The notes: generated by a model from the sequence alone, not told the origin. A stretch of DNA of 64,000 nucleotides from Anthopleura xanthogrammica (GCA_964019055.1 CAXHSA010000074.1:1-64000); one strand, 5' to 3'. Shown: positions 34,895 through 50,032, counted from the stretch's first letter. Numbers and translations are program-made.

Positions 34895-37800
34895 GCTCTC
34901 AAAACCAGGTTTTTCGCTGACGGCGTGACCTGTTGGCTGAAACCCCCACTTTTTGCTCATGAAAATACCTCTTGAGATAAAAACACGACTTTTTGGCGAA
35001 AAAAAATGGGGTTTTGGCTGAGTAAAGGTGCTTTTTGGTCCAAAAAACTGTTTTTTGCTGAGAAAATTTGAAATTTGCTGAGAATTTTCTTTTGCTCAAA
35101 ACACCACGTTTTCACTGCTCAACGCAAGTTTTGGACGAGAAAAGCACATTTTAGGTGTCCAAAACACTGTTTTGCTGGAAAAAAAAGCTTTTTAGCCCAA
35201 AAAACTGAAAAATGGCCATTTTGGCTCTCAAAACCAGGTTTTTCGCTGACGGCGTGACCTGTTGGCTGAAACCCCCACTTTTTGCTCATGAAAATACCTC
35301 TTGAGATAAAAACACGACTTTTTGGCGAAAAAAAATGGGGTTTTGGCTGAGTAAAGGTGCTTTTTGGTCCAAAAAACTGTTTTTTGCTGAGAAAATTTGA
35401 AATTTGCTGAGAATTTTCTTTTGCTCAAAACACCACGTTTTCACTGCTAAACGCAAGTTTTGGACGAGAAAAGCACATTTTAGGTGTCCAAAACACTGTT
35501 TTGCTGGAAAAAAAAGCTTTTTAGCCCAAAAAACTGAAAAATGGCCATTTTGGCTCTCAAAACCAGGTTTTTCGCTGACGGCGTGACCTGTTGGCTGAAA
35601 CCCCCACTTTTTGCTCATGAAAATACCTCTTGAGATAAAAACACGACTTTTTGGCGAAAAAAAATGGGGTTTTGGCTGAGTAAAGGTGCTTTTTGGTCCA
35701 AAAAACTGTTTTTTGCTGAGAAAATTTGAAATTTGCTGAGAATTTTCTTTTGCTCAAAACACCACGTTTTCACTGCTAAACGCAAGTTTTGGACGAGAAA
35801 AGCACATTTTAGGTGTCCAAAACACTGTTTTGCTGGAAAAAAAAGCTTTTTAGCCCAAAAAACTGAAAAATGGCCATTTTGGCTCTCAAAACCAGGTTTT
35901 TCGCTGACGGCGTGACCTGTTGGCTGAAACCCCCACTTTTTGCTCATGAAAATACCTCTTGAGATAAAAACACGACTTTTTGGCGAAAAAAAATGGGGTT
36001 TTGGCTGAGTAAAGGTGCTTTTTGGTCCAAAAAACTGTTTTTTGCTGAGAAAATTTGAAATTTGCTGAGAATTTTCTTTTGCTCAAAACACCACGTTTTC
36101 ACTGCTCAACGCAAGTTTTGGACGAGAAAAGCACATTTTAGGTGTCCAAAACACTGTTTTGCTGAAAAAAAAAGCTTTTTAGCCCAAAAAACTGAAAAAT
36201 GGCCATTTTGGCTCTCAAAACCAGGTTTTTCGCTGACGGCGTGACCTGTTGGCTGAAACCCCCACTTTTTGCTCATGAAAATACCTCTTGAGATAAAAAC
36301 ACGACTTTTTGGCGAACAAAAGTGGGGTTTTGGCTGAGTAAAGGTGCTTTTTGGTCCAAAAAACTGTTTTTTGCTGAGAAAATTTGAAATTTGCTGAGAA
36401 TTTTCTTTTGCTCAAAACACCACGTTTTCACTGCTAAACGCAAGTTTTGGACGAGAAAAGCACATTTTAGGTGTCCAAAACACTGTTTTGCTGGAAAAAA
36501 AAGCTTTTTAGCCCAAAAAACTGAAAAATGGCCATTTTGGCTCTCAAAACCAGGTTTTTCGCTGACGGCGTGACCTGTTGGCTGAAACCCCCACTTTTTG
36601 CTCATGAAAATACCTCTTGAGATAAAAACACGACTTTTTGGCGAAAAAAAATGGGGTTTTGGCTGAGTAAAGGTGCTTTTTGGTCCAAAAAACTGTTTTT
36701 TGCTGAGAAAATTTGAAATTTGCTGAGAATTTTCTTTTGCTCAAAACACCACGTTTTCACTGCTCAACGCAAGTTTTGGACGAGAAAAGCACATTTTAGG
36801 TGTCCAAAACACTGTTTTGCTGGAAAAAAAAGCTTTTTAGCCCAAAAAACTGAAAAATGGCCATTTTGGCTCTCAAAACCAGGTTTTTCGCTGACGGCGT
36901 GACCTGTTGGCTGAAACCCCCACTTTTTGCTCATGAAAATACCTCTTGAGATAAAAACACGACTTTTTGGCGAACAAAAATGGGGTTTTGGCTGAGTAAA
37001 GGTGCTTTTTGGTCCAAAAAACTGTTTTTTGCTGAGAAAATTTGAAATTTGCTGAGAATTTTCTTTTGCTCAAAACACCACGTTTTCACTGCTCAACGCA
37101 AGTTTTGGACGAGAAAAGCACATTTTAGGTGTCCAAAACACTGTTTTGCTGGAAAAAAAAGCTTTTTAGCCCAAAAAACTGAAAAATGGCCATTTTGGCT
37201 CTCAAAACCAGGTTTTTCGCTGACGGCGTGACCTGTTGGCTGAAACCCCCACTTTTTGCTCATGAAAATACCTCTTGAGATAAAAACACGACTTTTTGGC
37301 GAAAAAAAATGGGGTTTTGGCTGAGTAAAGGTGCTTTTTGGTCCAAAAAACTGTTTTTTGCTGAGAAAATTTGAAATTTGCTGAGAATTTTCTTTTGCTC
37401 AAAACACCACGTTTTCACTGCTAAACGCAAGTTTTGGACGAGAAAAGCACATTTTAGGTGTCCAAAACACTGTTTTGCTGGAAAAAAAAGCTTTTTAGCC
37501 CAAAAAACTGAAAAATGGCCATTTTGGCTCTCAAAACCAGGTTTTTCGCTGACGGCGTGACCTGTTGGCTGAAACCCCACTTTTTGCTCATGAAAATACC
37601 TCTTGAGATAAAAACACGACTTTTTGGCGAAAAAAAATGGGGTTTTGGCTGAGTAAAGGTGCTTTTTGGTCCAAAAAACTGTTTTTTGCTGAGAAAATTT
37701 GAAATTTGCTGAGAATTTTCTTTTGCTCAAAACACCACGTTTTCACTGCTCAACGCAAGTTTTGGACGAGAAAAGCACATTTTAGGTGTCCAAAACACTG

Positions 37801-40800
37801 TTTTGCTGGAAAAAAAACCTTTTTAGCCCAAAAAACTGAAAAATGGCCATTTTGGCTCTCAAAACCAGGTTTTTCGCTGACGGCGTGACCTGTTGGCTGA
37901 AACCCCCACTTTTTGCTCATGAAAATACCTCTTGAGATAAAAACACGACTTTTTGGGGAAAAAAAATGGGGTTTTGGCTGAGTAAAGGTGCTTTTTGGTC
38001 CAAAAAACTGTTTTTTGCTGAGAAAATTTGAAATTTGCTGAGAATTTTCTTTTGCTCAAAACACCACGTTTTCACTGCTAAACGCAAGTTTTGGACGAGA
38101 AAAGCACATTTTAGGTGTCCAAAACACTGTTTTGCTGGAAAAAAAAGCTTTTTAGCCCAAAAAACTGAAAAATGGCCATTTTGGCTCTCAAAACCAGGTT
38201 TTTCGCTGACGGCGTGACCTGTTGGCTGAAACCCCCACTTTTTGCTCATGAAAATACCTCTTGAGATAAAAACACGACTTTTTGGCGAAAAAAAATGGGG
38301 TTTTGGCTGAGTAAAGGTGCTTTTTGGTCCAAAAAACTGTTTTTTGCTGAGAAAATTTGAAATTTGCTGAGAATTTTCTTTTGCTCAAAACACCACGTTT
38401 TCACTGCTAAACGCAAGTTTTGGACGAGAAAAGCACATTTTAGGTGTCCAAAACACTGTTTTGCTGGAAAAAAAAGCTTTTTAGCCCAAAAAACTGAAAA
38501 ATGGCTATTTTGGCTCTCAAAACCAGGTTTTTCGCTGACGGCGTGACCTGTTGGCTGAAACCCCCACTTTTTGCTCATGAAAATACCTCTTGAGATAAAA
38601 ACACGACTTTTTGGCGAACAAAAATGGGGTTTTGGCTGAGTAAAGGTGCTTTTTGGTCCAAAAAACTGTTTTTTGCTGAGAAAATTTGAAATTTGCTGAG
38701 AATTTTCTTTTGCTCAAAACACCACGTTTTCACTGCTAAACGCAAGTTTTGGACGAGAAAAGCACATTTTAGGTGTCCAAAACACTGTTTTGCTGGAAAA
38801 AAAAGCTTTTTAGCCCAAAAAACTGAAAAATGGCCATTTTGGCTCTCAAAACCAGGTTTTTCGCTGACGGCGTGACCTGTTGGCTGAAACCCCCACTTTT
38901 TGCTCATGAAAATACCTCTTGAGATAAAAACACGACTTTTTGGCGAAAAAAAATGGGGTTTTGGCTGAGTAAAGGTGCTTTTTGGTCCAAAAAACTGTTT
39001 TTTGCTGAGAAAATTTGAAATTTGCTGAGAATTTTCTTTTGCTCAAAACACCACGTTTTCACTGCTAAACGCAAGTTTTGGACGAGAAAAGCACATTTTA
39101 GGTGTCCAAAACACTGTTTTGCTGGAAAAAAAAGCTTTTTAGCCCAAAAAACTGAAAAATGGCCATTTTGGCTCTCAAAACCAGGTTTTTCGCTGACGGC
39201 GTGACCTGTTGGCTGAAACCCCCACTTTTTGCTCATGAAAATACCTCTTGAGATAAAAACACGACTTTTTGGCGAAAAAAAATGGGGTTTTGGCTGAGTA
39301 AAGGTGCTTTTTGGTCCAAAAAACTGTTTTTTGCTGAGAAAATTTCAAATTTGCTGAGAATTTTCTTTTGCTCAAAACACCACGTTTTCACTGCTCAACG
39401 CAAGTTTTGGACGAGAAAAGCACATTTTAGGTGTCCAAAACACTGTTTTGCTGGAAAAAAAAGCTTTTTAGCCCAAAAAACTGAAAAATGGCCATTTTGG
39501 CTCTCAAAACCAGGTTTTTCGCTGACGGCGTGACCTGTTGGCTGAAACCCCCACTTTTTGCTCATGAAAATACCTCTTGAGATAAAAACACGACTTTTTG
39601 GCGAAAAAAAATGGGGTTTTGGCTGAGTAAAGGTGCTTTTTGGTCCAAAAAACTGTTTTTTGCTGAGAAAATTTGAAATTTGCTGAGAATTTTCTTTTGC
39701 TCAAAACACCACGTTTTCACTGCTAAACGCAAGTTTTGGACGAGAAAAGCACATTTTAGGTGTCCAAAACACTGTTTTGCTGGAAAAAAAAGCTTTTTAG
39801 CCCAAAAAACTGAAAAATGGCCATTTTGGCTCTCAAAACCAGGTTTTTCGCTGACGGCGTGACCTGTTGGCTGAAACCCCCACTTTTTGCTCATGAAAAT
39901 ACCTCTTGAGATAAAAACACGACTTTTTGGCGAAAAAAAATGGGGTTTTGGCTGAGTAAAGGTGCTTTTTGGTCCAAAAAACTGTTTTTTGCTGAGAAAA
40001 TTTGAAATTTGCTGAGAATTTTCTTTTGCTCAAAACACCACGTTTTCACTGCTCAACGCAAGTTTTGGACGAGAAAAGCACATTTTAGGTGTCCAAAACA
40101 CTGTTTTGCTGGAAAAAAAAGCTTTTTAGCCCAAAAAACTGAAAAATGGCCATTTTGGCTCTCAAAACCAGGTTTTTCGCTGACGGCGTGACCTGTTGGC
40201 TGAAACCCCCACTTTTTGCTCATGAAAATACCTCTTGAGATAAAAACACGACTTTTTGGCGAAAAAAAATGGGGTTTTGGCTGAGTAAAGGTGCTTTTTG
40301 GTCCAAAAAACTGTTTTTTGCTGAGAAAATTTGAAATTTGCTGAGAATTTTCTTTTGCTCAAAACACCACGTTTTCACTGCTAAACGCAAGTTTTGGACG
40401 AGAAAAGCACATTTTAGGTGTCCAAAACACTGTTTTGCTGGAAAAAAAAGCTTTTTAGCCCAAAAAACTGAAAAATGGCCATTTTGGCTCTCAAAACCAG
40501 GTTTTTCGCTGACGGCGTGACCTGTTGGCTGAAACCCCCACTTTTTGCTCATGAAAATACCTCTTGAGATAAAAACACGACTTTTTGGCGAAAAAAAATG
40601 GGGTTTTGGCTGAGTAAAGGTGCTTTTTGGTCCAAAAAACTGTTTTTTGCTGAGAAAATTTGAAATTTGCTGAGAATTTTCTTTTGCTCAAAACACCACG
40701 TTTTCACTGCTAAACGCAAGTTTTGGACGAGAAAAGCACATTTTAGGTGTCCAAAACACTGTTTTGCTGGAAAAAAAAGCTTTTTAGCCCAAAAAACTGA

Positions 40801-43800
40801 AAAATGGCCATTTTGGCTCTCAAAACCAGGTTTTTCGCTGACGGCGTGACCTGTTGGCTGAAACCCCCACTTTTTGCTCATGAAAATACCTCTTGAGATA
40901 AAAACACGACTTTTTGGCGAAAAAAAATGGGGTTTTGGCTGAGTAAAGGTGCTTTTTGGTCCAAAAAACTGTTTTTTGCTGAGAAAATTTGAAATTTGCT
41001 GAGAATTTTCTTTTGCTCAAAACACCACGTTTTCACTGCTCAACGCAAGTTTTGGACGAGAAAAGCACATTTTAGGTGTCCAAAACACTGTTTTGCTGGA
41101 AAAAAAAGCTTTTTAGCCCAAAAAACTGAAAAATGGCCATTTTGGCTCTCAAAACCAGGTTTTTCGCTGACGGCGTGACCTGTTGGCTGAAACCCCCACT
41201 TTTTGCTCATGAAAATACCTCTTGAGATAAAAACACGACTTTTTGGCGAAAAAAAATGGGGTTTTGGCTGAGTAAAGGTGCTTTTTGGTCCAAAAAACTG
41301 TTTTTTGCTGAGAAAATTTGAAATTTGCTGAGAATTTTCTTTTGCTCAAAACACCACGTTTTCACTGCTAAACGCAAGTTTTGGACGAGAAAAGCACATT
41401 TTAGGTGTCCAAAACACTGTTTTGCTGGAAAAAAAAGCTTTTTAGCCCAAAAAACTGAAAAATGGCCATTTTGGCTCTCAAAACCAGGTTTTTCGCTGAC
41501 GGCGTGACCTGTTGGCTGAAACCCCCACTTTTTGCTCATGAAAATACCACTTGAGATAAAAACACGACTTTTTGGCGAAAAAAAATGGGGTTTTGGCTGA
41601 GTAAAGGTGCTTTTTGGTCCAAAAAACTGTTTTTTGCTGAGAAAATTTGAAATTTGCTGAGAATTTTCTTTTGCTCAAAACACCACGTTTTCACTGCTAA
41701 ACGCAAGTTTTGGACGAGAAAAGCACATTTTAGGTGTCCAAAACACTGTTTTGCTGGAAAAAAAAGCTTTTTAGCCCAAAAAACTGAAAAATGGCCATTT
41801 TGGCTCTCAAAACCAGGTTTTTCGCTGACGGCGTGACCTGTTGGCTGAAACCCCCACTTTTTGCTCATGAAAATACCTCTTGAGATAAAAACACGACTTT
41901 TTGGCGAAAAAAAATGGGGTTTTGGCTGAGTAAAGGTGCTTTTTGGTCCAAAAAACTGTTTTTTGCTGAGAAAATTTGAAATTTGCTGAGAATTTTCTTT
42001 TGCTCAAAACACCACGTTTTCACTGCTAAACGCAAGTTTTGGACGAGAAAAGCACATTTTAGGTGTCCAAAACACTGTTTTGCTGGAAAAAAAAGCTTTT
42101 TAGCCCAAAAAACTGAAAAATGGCCATTTTGGCTCTCAAAACCAGGTTTTTCGCTGACGGCGTGACCTGTTGGCTGAAACCCCCACTTTTTGCTCATGAA
42201 AATACCTCTTGAGATAAAAACACGACTTTTTGGCGAAAAAAAAATGGGGTTTTGGCTGAGTAAAGGTGCTTTTTGGTCCAAAAAACTGTTTTTTGCTGAG
42301 AAAATTTGAAATTTGCTGAGAATTTTCTTTTGCTCAAAACACCACGTTTTCACTGCTAAACGCAAGTTTTGGACGAGAAAAGCACATTTTAGGTGTCCAA
42401 AACACTGTTTTGCTGGAAAAAAAAGCTTTTTAGCCCAAAAAACTGAAAAATGGCCATTTTGGCTCTCAAAACCAGGTTTTTCGCTGACGGCGTGACCTGT
42501 TGGCTGAAACCCCCACTTTTTGCTCATGAAAATACCTCTTGAGATAAAAACACGACTTTTTGGCGAAAAAAAATGGGGTTTTGGCTGAGTAAAGGTGCTT
42601 TTTGGTCCAAAAAACTGTTTTTTGCTGAGAAAATTTGAAATTTGCTGAGAATTTTCTTTTGCTCAAAACACCACGTTTTCACTGCTCAACGCAAGTTTTG
42701 GACGAGAAAAGCACATTTTAGGTGTCCAAAACACTGTTTTGCTGGAAAAAAAAGCTTGTTAGCCCAAAAAACTGAAAAATGGCCATTTTGGCTCTCAAAA
42801 CCAGGTTTTTCGCTGACGGCGTGACCTGTTGGCTGAAACCCCCACTTTTTGCTCATGAAAATACCTCTTGAGATAAAAACACGACTTTTTGGCGAAAAAA
42901 AATGGGGTTTTGGCTGAGTAAAGGTGCTTTTTGGTCCAAAAAACTGTTTTTTGCTGAGAAAATTTGAAATTTGCTGAGAATTTTCTTTTGCTCAAAACAC
43001 CACGTTTTCACTGCTCAACGCAAGTTTTGGACGAGAAAAGCACATTTTAGGTGTCCAAAACACTGTTTTGCTGGAAAAAAAAGCTTTTTAGCCCAAAAAA
43101 CTGAAAAATGGCCATTTTGGCTCTCAAAACCAGGTTTTTCGCTGACGGCGTGACCTGTTGGCTGAAACCCCCACTTTTTGCTCATGAAAATACCTCTTGA
43201 GATAAAAACACGACTTTTTGGCGAAAAAAAATGGGGTTTTGGCTGAGTAAAGGTGCTTTTTGGTCCAAAAAACTGTTTTTTGCTGAGAAAATTTGAAATT
43301 TGCTGAGAATTTTCTTTTGCTCAAAACACCACGTTTTCACTGCTAAACGCAAGTTTTGGACGAGAAAAGCACATTTTAGGTGTCCAAAACACTGTTTTGC
43401 TGGAAAAAAAAGCTTTTTAGCCCAAAAAACTGAAAAATGGCCATTTTGGCTCTCAAAACCAGGTTTTTCGCTGACGGCGTGACCTGTTGGCTGAAACCCC
43501 CACTTTTTGCTCATGAAAATACCTCTTGAGATTAAAACACGACTTTTTGGCGAAAAAAAATGGGGTTTTGGCTGAGTAAAGGTGCTTTTTGGTCCAAAAA
43601 ACTGTTTTTTGCTGAGAAAATTTGAAATTTGCTGAGAATTTTCTTTTGCTCAAAACACCACGTTTTCACTGCTAAACGCAAGTTTTGGACGAGAAAAGCA
43701 CATTTTAGGTGTCCAAAACACTGTTTTGCTGGAAAAAAAAGCTTTTTAGCCCAAAAAACTGAAAAATGGCCATTTTGGCTCTCAAAACCAGGTTTTTCGC

Positions 43801-46800
43801 TGACGGCGTGACCTGTTGGCTGAAACCCCCACTTTTTGCTCATGAAAATACCTCTTGAGATAAAAACACGACTTTTTGGCGAACAAAAATGGGGTTTTGG
43901 CTGAGTAAAGGTGCTTTTTGGTCCAAAAAACTGTTTTTTGCTGAGAAAATTTGAAATTTGCTGAGAATTTTCTTTTGCTCAAAACACCACGTTTTCACTG
44001 CTCAACGCAAGTTTTGGACGAGAAAAGCACATTTTAGGTGTCCAAAACACTGTTTTGCTGGAAAAAAAAGCTTTTTAGCCCAAAAAACTGAAAAATGGCC
44101 ATTTTGGCTCTCAAAACCAGGTTTTTCGCTGACGGCGTGACCTGTTGGCTGAAACCCCCACTTTTTGCTCATGAAAATACCTCTTGAGATAAAAACACGA
44201 CTTTTTGGCGAAAAAAAATGGGGTTTTGGCTGAGTAAAGGTGCTTTTTGGTCCAAAAAACTGTTTTTTGCTGAGAAAATTTGAAATTTGCTGAGAATTTT
44301 CTTTTGCTCAAAACACCACGTTTTCACTGCTCAACGCAAGTTTTGGACGAGAAAAGCACATTTTAGGTGTCCAAAACACTGTTTTGCTGGAAAAAAAAGC
44401 TTTTCAGCCCAAAAAACTGAAAAATGGCCATTTTGGCTCTCAAAACCAGGTTTTTCGCTGACGGCGTGACCTGTTGGCTGAAACCCCCACTTTTTGCTCA
44501 TGAAAATACCTCTTGAGATAAAAACACGACTTTTTGGCGAAAAAAAATGGGGTTTTGGCTGAGTAAAGGTGCTTTTTGGTCCAAAAAACTGTTTTTTGCT
44601 GAGAAAATTTGAAATTTGCTGAGAATTTTCTTTTGCTCAAAACACCACGTTTTCACTGCTAAACGCAAGTTTTGGACGAGAAAAGCACATTTTAGGTGTC
44701 CAAAACACTGTTTTGCTGGAAAAAAAAGCTTTTTAGCCCAAAAAACTGAAAAATGGCCATTTTGGCTCTCAAAACCAGGTTTTTCGCTGACGGCGTGACC
44801 TGTTGGCTGAAACCCCCACTTTTTGCTCATGAAAATACCTCTTGAGATAAAAACACGACTTTTTGGCGAAAAAAAATGGGGTTTTGGCTGAGTAAAGGTG
44901 CTTTTTGGTCCAAAAAACTGTTTTTTGCTGAGAAAATTTGAAATTTGCTGAGAATTTTCTTTTGCTCAAAACACCACGTTTTCACTGCTCAACGCAAGTT
45001 TTGGACGAGAAAAGCACATTTTAGGTGTCCAAAACACTGTTTTGCTGGAAAAAAAAGCTTTTTAGCCCAAAAAACTGAAAAATGGCCATTTTGGCTCTCA
45101 AAACCAGGTTTTTCGCTGACGGCGTGACCTGTTGGCTGAAACCCCCACTTTTTGCTCATGAAAATACCTCTTGAGATAAAAACACGACTTTTTGGCGAAA
45201 AAAAATGGGGTTTTGGCTGAGTAAAGGTGCTTTTTGGTCCAAAAAACTGTTTTTTGCTGAGAAAATTTGAAATTTGCTGAGAATTTTCTTTTGCTCAAAA
45301 CACCACGTTTTCACTGCTAAACGCAAGTTTTGGACGAGAAAAGCACATTTTAGGTGTCCAAAACACTGTTTTGCTGGAAAAAAAAGCTTTTTAGCCCAAA
45401 AAACTGAAAAATGGCCATTTTGGCTCTCAAAACCAGGTTTTTCGCTGACGGCGTGACCTGTTGGCTGAAACCCCCACTTTTTGCTCATGAAAATACCTCT
45501 TGAGATAAAAACACGACTTTTTGGCGAAAAAAAATGGGGTTTTGGCTGAGTAAAGGTGCTTTTTGGTCCAAAAAACTGTTTTTTGCTGAGAAAATTTGAA
45601 ATTTGCTGAGAATTTTCTTTTGCTCAAAACACCACGTTTTCACTGCTAAACGCAAGTTTTGGACGAGAAAAGCACATTTTAGGTGTCCAAAACACTGTTT
45701 TGCTGGAAAAAAAAGCTTTTTAGCCCAAAAAACTGAAAAATGGCCATTTTGGCTCTCAAAACCAGGTTTTTCGCTGACGGCGTGACCTGTTGGCTGAAAC
45801 CCCCACTTTTTGCTCATGAAAATACCTCTTGAGATAAAAACACGACTTTTTGGCGAAAAAAAATGGGGTTTTGGCTGAGTAAAGGTGCTTTTTGGTCCAA
45901 AAAACTGTTTTTTGCTGAGAAAATTTGAAATTTGCTGAGAATTTTCTTTTGCTCAAAACACCACGTTTTCACTGCTAAACGCAAGTTTTGGACGAGAAAA
46001 GCACATTTTAGGTGTCCAAAACACTGTTTTGCTGGAAAAAAAAGCTTTTTAGCCCAAAAAACTGAAAAATGGCCATTTTGGCTCTCAAAACCAGGTTTTT
46101 CGCTGACGGCGTGACCTGTTGGCTGAAACCCCCACTTTTTGCTCATGAAAATACCTCTTGAGATAAAAACACGACTTTTTGGCGAAAAAAAATGGGGTTT
46201 TGGCTGAGTAAAGGTGCTTTTTGGTCCAAAAAACTGTTTTTTGCTGAGAAAATTTGAAATTTGCTGAGAATTTTCTTTTGCTCAAAACACCACGTTTTCA
46301 CTGCTAAACGCAAGTTTTGGACGAGAAAAGCACATTTTAGGTGTCCAAAACACTGTTTTGCTGGAAAAAAAAGCTTTTTAGCCCAAAAAACTGAAAAATG
46401 GCCATTTTGGCTCTCAAAACCAGGTTTTTCGCTGACGGCGTGACCTGTTGGCTGAAACCCCCACTTTTTGCTCATGAAAATACCTCTTGAGATAAAAACA
46501 CGACTTTTTGGCGAAAAAAAATGGGGTTTTGGCTGAGTAAAGGTGCTTTTTGTTCCAAAAAACTGTTTTTTGCTGAGAAAATTTGAAATTTGCTGAGAAT
46601 TTTCTTTTGCTCAAAACACCACGTTTTCACTGCTAAACGCAAGTTTTGGACGAGAAAAGCACATTTTAGGTGTCCAAAACACTGTTTTGCTGGAAAAAAA
46701 AAGCTTTTTAGCCCAAAAAACTGAAAAATGGCCATTTTGGCTCTCAAAACCAGGTTTTTCGCTGACGGCGTGACCTGTTGGCTGAAACCCCCACTTTTTG

Positions 46801-49043
46801 CTCATGAAAATACCTCTTGAGATAAAAACACGACTTTTTGGCGAAAAAAAATGGGGTTTTGGCTGAGTAAAGGTGCTTTTTGGTCCAAAAAACTGTTTTT
46901 TGCTGAGAAAATTTGAAATTTGCTGAGAATTTTCTTTTGCTCAAGACACCACGTTTTCACTGCTAAACGCAAGTTTTGGACGAGAAAAGCACATTTTAGG
47001 TGTCCAAAACACTGTTTTGCTGGAAAAAAAAGCTTTTTAGCCCAAAAAACTGAAAAATGGCCATTTTGGCTCTCAAAACCAGGTTTTTCGCTGACGGCGT
47101 GACCTGTTGGCTGAAACCCCCACTTTTTGCTCATGAAAATACCTCTTGAGATAAAAACACGACTTTTTGGCGAAAAAAAATGGGGTTTTGGCTGAGTAAA
47201 GGTGCTTTTTGGTCCAAAAAACTGTTTTTTGCTGAGAAAATTTGAAATTTGCTGAGAATTTTCTTTTGCTCAAAACACCACGTTTTCACTGCTAAACGCA
47301 AGTTTTGGACGAGAAAAGCACATTTTAGGTGTCCAAAACACTGTTTTGCTGGAAAAAAAAGCTTTTTAGCCCAAAAAACTGAAAAATGGCCATTTTGGCT
47401 CTCAAAACCAGGTTTTTCGCTGACGGCGTGACCTGTTGGCTGAAACCCCCACTTTTTGCTCATGAAAATACCTCTTGAGATAAAAACACGACTTTTTGGC
47501 GAAAAAAAATGGGGTTTTGGCTGAGTAAAGGTGCTTTTTGGTCCAAAAAACTGTTTTTTGCTGAGAAAATTTGAAATTTGCTGAGAATTTTCTTTTGCTC
47601 AAAACACCACGTTTTCACTGCTAAACGCAAGTTTTGGACGAGAAAAGCACATTTTAGGTGTCCAAAACACTGTTTTGCTGGAAAAAAAAAGCTTTTTAGC
47701 CCAAAAAACTGAAAAATGGCCATTTTGGCTCTCAAAACCAGGTTTTTCGCTGACGGCGTGACCTGTTGGCTGAAACCCCCACTTTTTGCTCATGAAAATA
47801 CCTCTTGAGATAAAAACACGACTTTTTGGCGAAAAAAAATGGGGTTTTGGCTGAGTAAAGGTGCTTTTTGGTCCAAAAAACTGTTTTTTGCTGAGAAAAT
47901 TTGAAATTTGCTGAGAATTTTCTTTCGCTCAAAACACCACGTTTTCACTGCTCAACGCAAGTTTTGGACGAGAAAAGCACATTTTAGGTGTCCAAAACAC
48001 TGTTTTGCTGGAAAAAAAAGCTTTTTAGCCCAAAAAACTGAAAAATGGCCATTTTGGCTCTTAAAACCAGGTTTTTCGCTGACGGCGTGACCTGTTGGCT
48101 GAAACCCCCACTTTTTGCTCATGAAAATACCTCTTGAGATAAAAACACGACTTTTTGGCGAAAAAAAATGGGGTTTTGGCTGAGTAAAGGTGCTTTTTGG
48201 TCCAAAAAACTGTTTTTTGCTGAGAAAATTTGAAATTTGCTGAGAATTTTCTTTTGCTCAAAACACCACGTTTTCACTGCTAAACGCAAGTTTTGGACGA
48301 GAAAAGCACATTTTAGGTGTCCAAAACACTGTTTTGCTGGAAAAAAAAGCTTTTTAGCCCAAAAAACTGAAAAATGGCCATTTTGGCTCTCAAAACCAGG
48401 TTTTTCGCTGACGGCGTGACCTGTTGGCTGAAACCCCCACTTTTTGCTCATGAAAATACCTCTTGAGATAAAAACACGACTTTTTGGCGAAAAAAAATGG
48501 GGTTTTGGCTGAGTAAAGGTGCTTTTTGGTCCAAAAAACTGTTTTTTGCTGAGAAAATTTGAAATTTGCTGAGAATTTTCTTTTGCTCAAAACACCACGT
48601 TTTCACTGCTAAACGCAAGTTTTGGACGAGAAAAGCACATTTTAGGTGTCCAAAACACTGTTTTGCTGGAAAAAAAAGCTTTTTAGCTCAAAAAACTGAA
48701 AAATGGCCATTTTGGCTCTCAAAACCAGGTTTTTCGCTGACGGCGTGACCTGTTGGCTGAAACCCCCACTTTTTGCTCATGAAAATACCTCTTGAGATAA
48801 AAACACGACTTTTTGGAGAACAAAAATGGGGTTTTGGCTGAGTAAAGGTGCTTTTTGGTCCAAAAAACTGTTTTTTGCTGAGAAAATTTGAAATTTGCTG
48901 AGAATTTTCTTTTGCTCAAAACACCACGTTTTCACTGCTAAACGCAAGTTTTGGACGAGAAAAGCACATTTTAGGTGTCCAAAACACTGTTTTGCTGGAA
49001 AAAAAAGCTTTTTAGCCCAAAAAACTGAAAAATGGCCATTTTG
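34895..49043. repeat. Interspersed class-A/class-C region
   Basis: Monomers 107-149 mix the two classes, for example C A A C A C C A C from 34895. Scattered monomers carry GGCGAACAAAA (starting 36211, 36869, 38513 and 43778, and in altered form 48715). The same change appears outside this stretch at 26007, 32592 and 61218. Its recurrence on both class backgrounds suggests short conversion tracts rather than descent of whole monomers. A 330-bp unit at 42132 has nine A in GGCGAAAAAAAAATGG. Confidence 0.6.
46410..47068. repeat. Marker dimer (9-A run, then CTCAAGACACC), first site
   Basis: A monomer with a nine-base A-run is followed by one with CTCAAGACACC near 46943. The same pair occurs at 63192-63850, offset 16782 bp, which is 51 monomers plus three bases. 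The first monomer here also has a private TTTTTGTTCCAAAA. Confidence 0.7.
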
Positions 49044-49703
49044 GCTCTCAAAACCAGGTTTTTCGCTGACGGCGTGACCTGTTGGCTGAAACCCCCACTT
49101 TTTGCTCATGAAAATACCTCTTGAGATAAAAACACGACTTTTTGGCGAAAAAAAATGGGGTTTTGGCTGAGTAAAGGTGCTTTTTGGTCCAAAAAACTGT
49201 TTTTTGCTGAGAAAATTTGAAATTTGCTGAGAATTTTCTTTTGCTCAAAACACCACGTTTTCACTGCTAAACGCAAGTTTTGGACGAGAAAAGCACATTT
49301 TAGGTGTCCAAAACACTGTTTTGCTGGAAAAAAAAAGCTTTTTAGCCCAAAAAACTGAAAAATGGCCATTTTGGCTCTCAAAACCAGGTCTTTCGCTGAC
49401 GGCGTGACCTGTTGGCTGAAACCCCCACTTTTTGCTCATGAAAATACCTCTTGAGATAAAAACACGACTTTTTGGCGAAAAAAAATGGGGTTTTGGCTGA
49501 GTAAAGGTGCTTTTTGGTCCAAAAAACTGTTTTTTGCTGAGAAAATTTGAAATTTGCTGAGAATTTTCTTTTGCTCAAAACACCACGTTTTCACTGCTAA
49601 ACGCAAGTTTTGGACGAGAAAAGCACATTTTAGGTGTCCAAAACACTGTTTTGCTGGAAAAAAAAAGCTTTTTAGCCCAAAAAACTGAAAAATGGCCATT
49701 TTG
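49044..49703. repeat. Block Y, copy 1 (marker GGTCTTTCGC)
   Basis: Monomers 150-151 contain a nine-base A-run followed by CCAGGTCTTTCGC, and are followed within two or three units by monomers with ATAAAACCACGAC. Block Y copy 2 at 52336 shows the same order at an offset of 3292 bp (ten monomers). The second copy lacks one of the two ATAAAACCACGAC monomers. Confidence 0.72.
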
Positions 49704-50032
49704 GCTTTCAAAACCAGGTTTTTCGCTGACGGCGTGACCTGTTGGCTGAAACCCCCACTTTTTGCTCATGAAAATACCTCTTGAGATAAAAACACGACTT
49801 TTTGGCGAAAAAAAATGGGGTTTTGGCTGAGTAAAGGTGCTTTTTGGTCCAAAAAACTGTTTTTTGCTGAGAAAATTTGAAATTTGCTGAGAATTTTCTT
49901 TTGCTCAAAACACCACGTTTTCACTGCTAAACGCAAGTTTTGGACGAGAAAAGCACATTTTAGGTGTCCAAAACACTGTTTTGCTGGAAAAAAAAGCTTT
50001 TTAGCCCAAAAAACTGAAAAATGGCCATTTTG